Assembly: GCA_963977105.1 (NCBI GenBank)
Contig: CAXBNI010000001.1
Coordinates: 1,116,001-1,180,000 of the forward strand
Direction: 5' to 3'
Source of the DNA: UBA2705 sp963977105
GTDB taxonomy: Bacteria > Pseudomonadota > Alphaproteobacteria > Micavibrionales > Micavibrionaceae
Length of the DNA stretch: 64,000 nucleotides
Shown: positions 61,446-64,000 of the stretch, piece after piece
Layout: every line of letters begins with the position of its first letter
How positions within the stretch are numbered: the stretch's first letter is position 1
The notes under the pieces: model-generated
The model's input: the letters and a program-made list of their open reading frames with translations, nothing else
Told to the model about the DNA's origin: nothing
Databases searched by the model: none
Translations under genes and position numbers: made by a program

Positions 61446-63863
61446 ATGAAATTCACATTATCATGGCTTAAAGATCACCTCGACACCGATGCTTCTTTGC
61501 AGGAGATTACCGATAAATTAACTGCGATTGGTTTGGAGCTTGAGGGCGTTGAAGACCCTGCCGCAGCCTTGGCACAGTTTAAAGTCGCCGAAGTGATTAG
61601 CGCGGCCCCGCATCCTGATGCTGACCGTCTGCGTGTATTGCAGGTACAAACCGCAGACCATGACGCGCCATTACAAGTTGTCTGCGGCGCGCCAAATGCG
61701 CGCGCAGGCATGAAAGGCGTATTGGCACTGCCCGGTAGTTACGTCCCCGCCCTAGACATCACATTAAAGAAAAGCAAAATTCGCGGCGTTGAATCAAACG
61801 GCATGATGGCCTCAGAGCGTGAGCTTAACCTTGGGGAAGACCACGACGGCATTATTGACCTTGATGCAAAATGGCCCGTTGGTACGCCCATAGCAGACGT
61901 GCTTGGCCTTAATGACCCCATAATCGACATTGCAATTACGCCCAACCGTGCCGACTGCACAGGCGTATACGGCGTTGCGCGTGACCTGGCCGCGGCAGGT
62001 ATCGGCACTTTAAAGCCGCTCGCGACACCTAAGATAAAAGCAAACTTTGCTAGCCCCACTGACATTAAGCTTAACCTTAGCGGCGCTGATGAAGCGGCCT
62101 GCCCACATTTCATGGGCCGTACTATTAAAGGCGTAAAAAACGGCCCGTCCCCTGAATGGCTGCAGACCCGCCTAAAAGCCATTGGCCTACGCCCGATTTC
62201 GGCGTTGGTTGATATTACTAATTATTTCTGTATGGGTTTATGCCGACCATTACACGTTTTTGATGCAGATAAACTAAACGGCAATTTACAAATTCGCATG
62301 GCAAAAAAAGGCGAAGAGCTTTCTGCGCTTAACGATAAAGATTACGTCCTTGATGATTTCATGACGGTTGTCGCAGATGATAAAAGCGCCCTCGCCCTTG
62401 GCGGCGTTGTTGGCGGCACACAGAGCGGCTGCACCGAAGACACGCAAAACGTATTTTTAGAATGCGCTTATTTCGACCCGTACCGCACAGCAAAAACAGG
62501 CCGCGCCCTACAAATTGATAGTGACGCACGTTACCGTTTTGAACGCGGCATTGACCCGAATTTCACAGCACATGGCCTAGACCTTGCGACCCAAATGATT
62601 GTCGAGATCTGCGGCGGTGAAGTGAGCGAGATTACGCAGGCTGGCGCCGTGCCTAAAGTCGCACAGAGAGTTGCTTATGACCCTGATTATTGCGAAAAAA
62701 TCATCGGCCTTGCTGTTGATGCAAACGAACAAAAAGCGATACTGGGCCGCCTTGGTTTTTCTATTAATGATAACTGGCAAGTTGATGCGCCAAGCTGGCG
62801 CGCCGATGTCCACGGTAAAGCAGACATTGTCGAAGAAATCATCCGGATTATTGGCTATGATAAAATCCCTACATCAAAAATCACACGCAGCGAAGCGGAC
62901 GATACTACCTTTTACTCAACAAGCTCCGCACGTATTCGTAAATCACGCCTTGCCTTATCGGCGCGCGGCCTGAATGAAACCATCAGCTATGCGTTTATGA
63001 ATGAAGAACTTGCCAAGGCTTATGGCTCTGACCGTAACGGCAAGGCCGCTGAGCTGCGCCTGATGCGCCCGATCAGCGAAGACCTTGTGCAAATGCGCCC
63101 ATCTATTCTGCCGAACCTTGTCGATGCAGCAAAGCGTAACACGGATCGTGGCTATGGCAATATCGCCTTATTTGAAGTCGGGCCAAGCTTCGGCAAATGG
63201 CTAAAGAACGACCAGACATTAACGGCGTCCGGCCTGCGTACAGGTAAAGCCGCCGCAAAGCATTGGGGCAGCACAGAAAGTGACCGCGGCATTGACCTTT
63301 ATGATGTCAAAGCCGATGTTGAAGCATTATTAAATGCACTCGGTTTCCCCGCGACAAATGCACAAATCACCCGTGATGCGCCTGAATATTTCCACCCTGG
63401 GCGCAGCGGTACGTTACGCCTTGGTAAAAATGTGTTAGCGCATTTTGGTGATTTACACCCATCCATTTTGAAACTAGCTGATTTTAAGGATGCCGCATCT
63501 GGCTTCGAAGTCTTTTTAGATAACATCCCTGTGCCAAAGAAAAAATCTGGCGCCGCGAAGCCATTATTGAAACTTGCCGCTCTGCAGCCTTTAGCACGTG
63601 ACTTTGCCTTTATTGTTGATGAAGACTTAGAAACAGCCAACCTTACACGCGCGATTAGCAGCGTAGATAAAAAGCTGATTACAGATGTATCTATCTTTGA
63701 TGTATATCAAGGTAAAGGCGTTGACGATGGCAAGAAATCTATTGCGCTAAGCGTGTCGATACAGCCACAAGACGCAACCTTAACCGATGCTGAAATTGAA
63801 GCGCTATCAAAGAGAATTATTGATACCGCACAGCAGAAATGCCAAGCAGCTTTACGGGCCTAA
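61446..63863 (+). CDS. pheT: Phenylalanine--tRNA ligase beta subunit
   Basis: Beta subunit of the (alpha beta)2 enzyme that charges tRNA-Phe. Residues about 40-150 are the EMAP/OB tRNA-binding domain (ISAAPHPDADRLRVLQVQT, VCGAPNARAGMK), followed by B5 and the editing region, then the class II-like core (GRALQIDSDARYRFERGIDP; MRPSILPNLVDAAKRN), and a C-terminal FDX-ACB domain (LQPLARDFAFIVDEDLE). 805 residues, the normal length. The usual upstream neighbour pheS is absent; the preceding gene is the double-RNB protein 117 bases away. Confidence 0.97.
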   Translation: MKFTLSWLKDHLDTDASLQEITDKLTAIGLELEGVEDPAAALAQFKVAEVISAAPHPDADRLRVLQVQTADHDAPLQVVCGAPNARAGMKGVLALPGSYVPALDITLKKSKIRGVESNGMMASERELNLGEDHDGIIDLDAKWPVGTPIADVLGLNDPIIDIAITPNRADCTGVYGVARDLAAAGIGTLKPLATPKIKANFASPTDIKLNLSGADEAACPHFMGRTIKGVKNGPSPEWLQTRLKAIGLRPISALVDITNYFCMGLCRPLHVFDADKLNGNLQIRMAKKGEELSALNDKDYVLDDFMTVVADDKSALALGGVVGGTQSGCTEDTQNVFLECAYFDPYRTAKTGRALQIDSDARYRFERGIDPNFTAHGLDLATQMIVEICGGEVSEITQAGAVPKVAQRVAYDPDYCEKIIGLAVDANEQKAILGRLGFSINDNWQVDAPSWRADVHGKADIVEEIIRIIGYDKIPTSKITRSEADDTTFYSTSSARIRKSRLALSARGLNETISYAFMNEELAKAYGSDRNGKAAELRLMRPISEDLVQMRPSILPNLVDAAKRNTDRGYGNIALFEVGPSFGKWLKNDQTLTASGLRTGKAAAKHWGSTESDRGIDLYDVKADVEALLNALGFPATNAQITRDAPEYFHPGRSGTLRLGKNVLAHFGDLHPSILKLADFKDAASGFEVFLDNIPVPKKKSGAAKPLLKLAALQPLARDFAFIVDEDLETANLTRAISSVDKKLITDVSIFDVYQGKGVDDGKKSIALSVSIQPQDATLTDAEIEALSKRIIDTAQQKCQAALRA

Positions 63864-63886
63864 AACACATTAAACCGCGGCAAATT

Positions 63887-64000
63887 TTATTGCAAAGAGA
63901 TGCAGATACCCTGCATCTCTTTTACTTTATCTATGAGAACTTCACAGCCAGCAGCCATTCTTTGGGCGATAGCGGTCTCCTCCGCATCATATGTATTGTT
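63887..64000 (-). CDS. Possible C-terminal end of a gene entering from the right
   Basis: A 37-codon frame open to the window edge, ending YDAEETAIAQRMAAGCEVLI-DKVKEMQGICISLQ and a stop. Composition looks protein-like and helical. It overlaps the terminator of pheT, which is unusual, so it may be chance. No family can be named. Confidence 0.35.
   Translation of the reverse strand, partial: NNTYDAEETAIAQRMAAGCEVLIDKVKEMQGICISLQ
63894..63922 (+). terminator. Terminator after pheT
   Basis: AAAGAGATGCAG (63894-63905) and CTGCATCTCTTT (63911-63922) form a perfect 12-pair stem with a five-base loop, followed by TACTTT. It starts 31 bases after the pheT stop. Confidence 0.8.

Noticed and set aside
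1..64000. CRISPR arrays, insertion sequences, prophage or integrase genes
   Set aside because: No repeat-spacer pattern, transposase or phage-like gene was seen in any part of the window.

Overview
This window is chromosomal DNA from a moderately AT-leaning bacterium. Gene order and protein types (joined str/S10/spc/alpha ribosomal clusters, alphaproteobacterial-type IleRS C-terminus, SecE with one membrane span, RpoB of about 1411 residues) point to the Alphaproteobacteria. The unusual breaks in conserved operons suggest a lineage away from the well-studied model genera, but species or genus cannot be fixed from sequence reading alone. No insertion sequence, prophage or CRISPR array was seen.

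Layout. 1-20504 is one long minus-strand block read right to left: rpsL-rpsG-fusA-tuf, the S10 genes (rpsJ to rpsQ), the spc genes (rplN to rplO), then two foreign genes (a 5'-nucleotidase and a secreted HExxH protein), then secY-adk, and finally rpsM-rpsK-rpoA, with rpoA cut by the left edge. A strong promoter lies before rpsM, another about 320 bases before rpsL. 20987-26522 holds RNase R, L33, a SixA-like phosphatase, a LOG-family protein and several unknowns. 26732-37312 holds mnmA, a tRNA-Met, a coiled-coil protein and lipoprotein pair, a membrane-anchored methyltransferase, a VOC/TetR divergent pair, ribF, an AEC transporter, a very long NAD synthetase, and an exported MsrB. 37547-43643 holds ileS, a small membrane protein, three tandem paralogues with a shared Cys/His pattern, and a methyltransferase. 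43739-53777 is rplJ-rplL-rpoB-rpoC on the minus strand. 54039-63887 holds a PLP enzyme, two small unknowns, a 2-oxoglutarate oxygenase, secE-nusG, an 1151-residue protein with two RNB nuclease domains, and pheT.

How the genes work together. Most of the window is gene expression machinery: ribosome, RNA polymerase, elongation factors, protein export (SecY, SecE), tRNA charging (IleS, PheT), tRNA thiolation (MnmA) and RNA decay (RNase R and a tandem-RNB relative). RibF and NadE supply FAD and NAD.

The best candidates for something undescribed are: (1) the 1151-residue protein with an internally duplicated RNB module, in which the first copy has lost one catalytic aspartate and other RNB signatures while the second is intact; (2) three adjacent paralogues with an N-C-Y-x-Y-A-L-G motif and a late W-S-H type motif, looking like a Cys-His enzyme family; (3) insertion of a nucleotidase and a metallopeptidase-like gene between rplO and secY; (4) histone-H1-like Lys/Ala/Pro tails on ribosomal proteins L30 and S17. 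Start codons were re-chosen for many genes from Shine-Dalgarno position and family N-termini.
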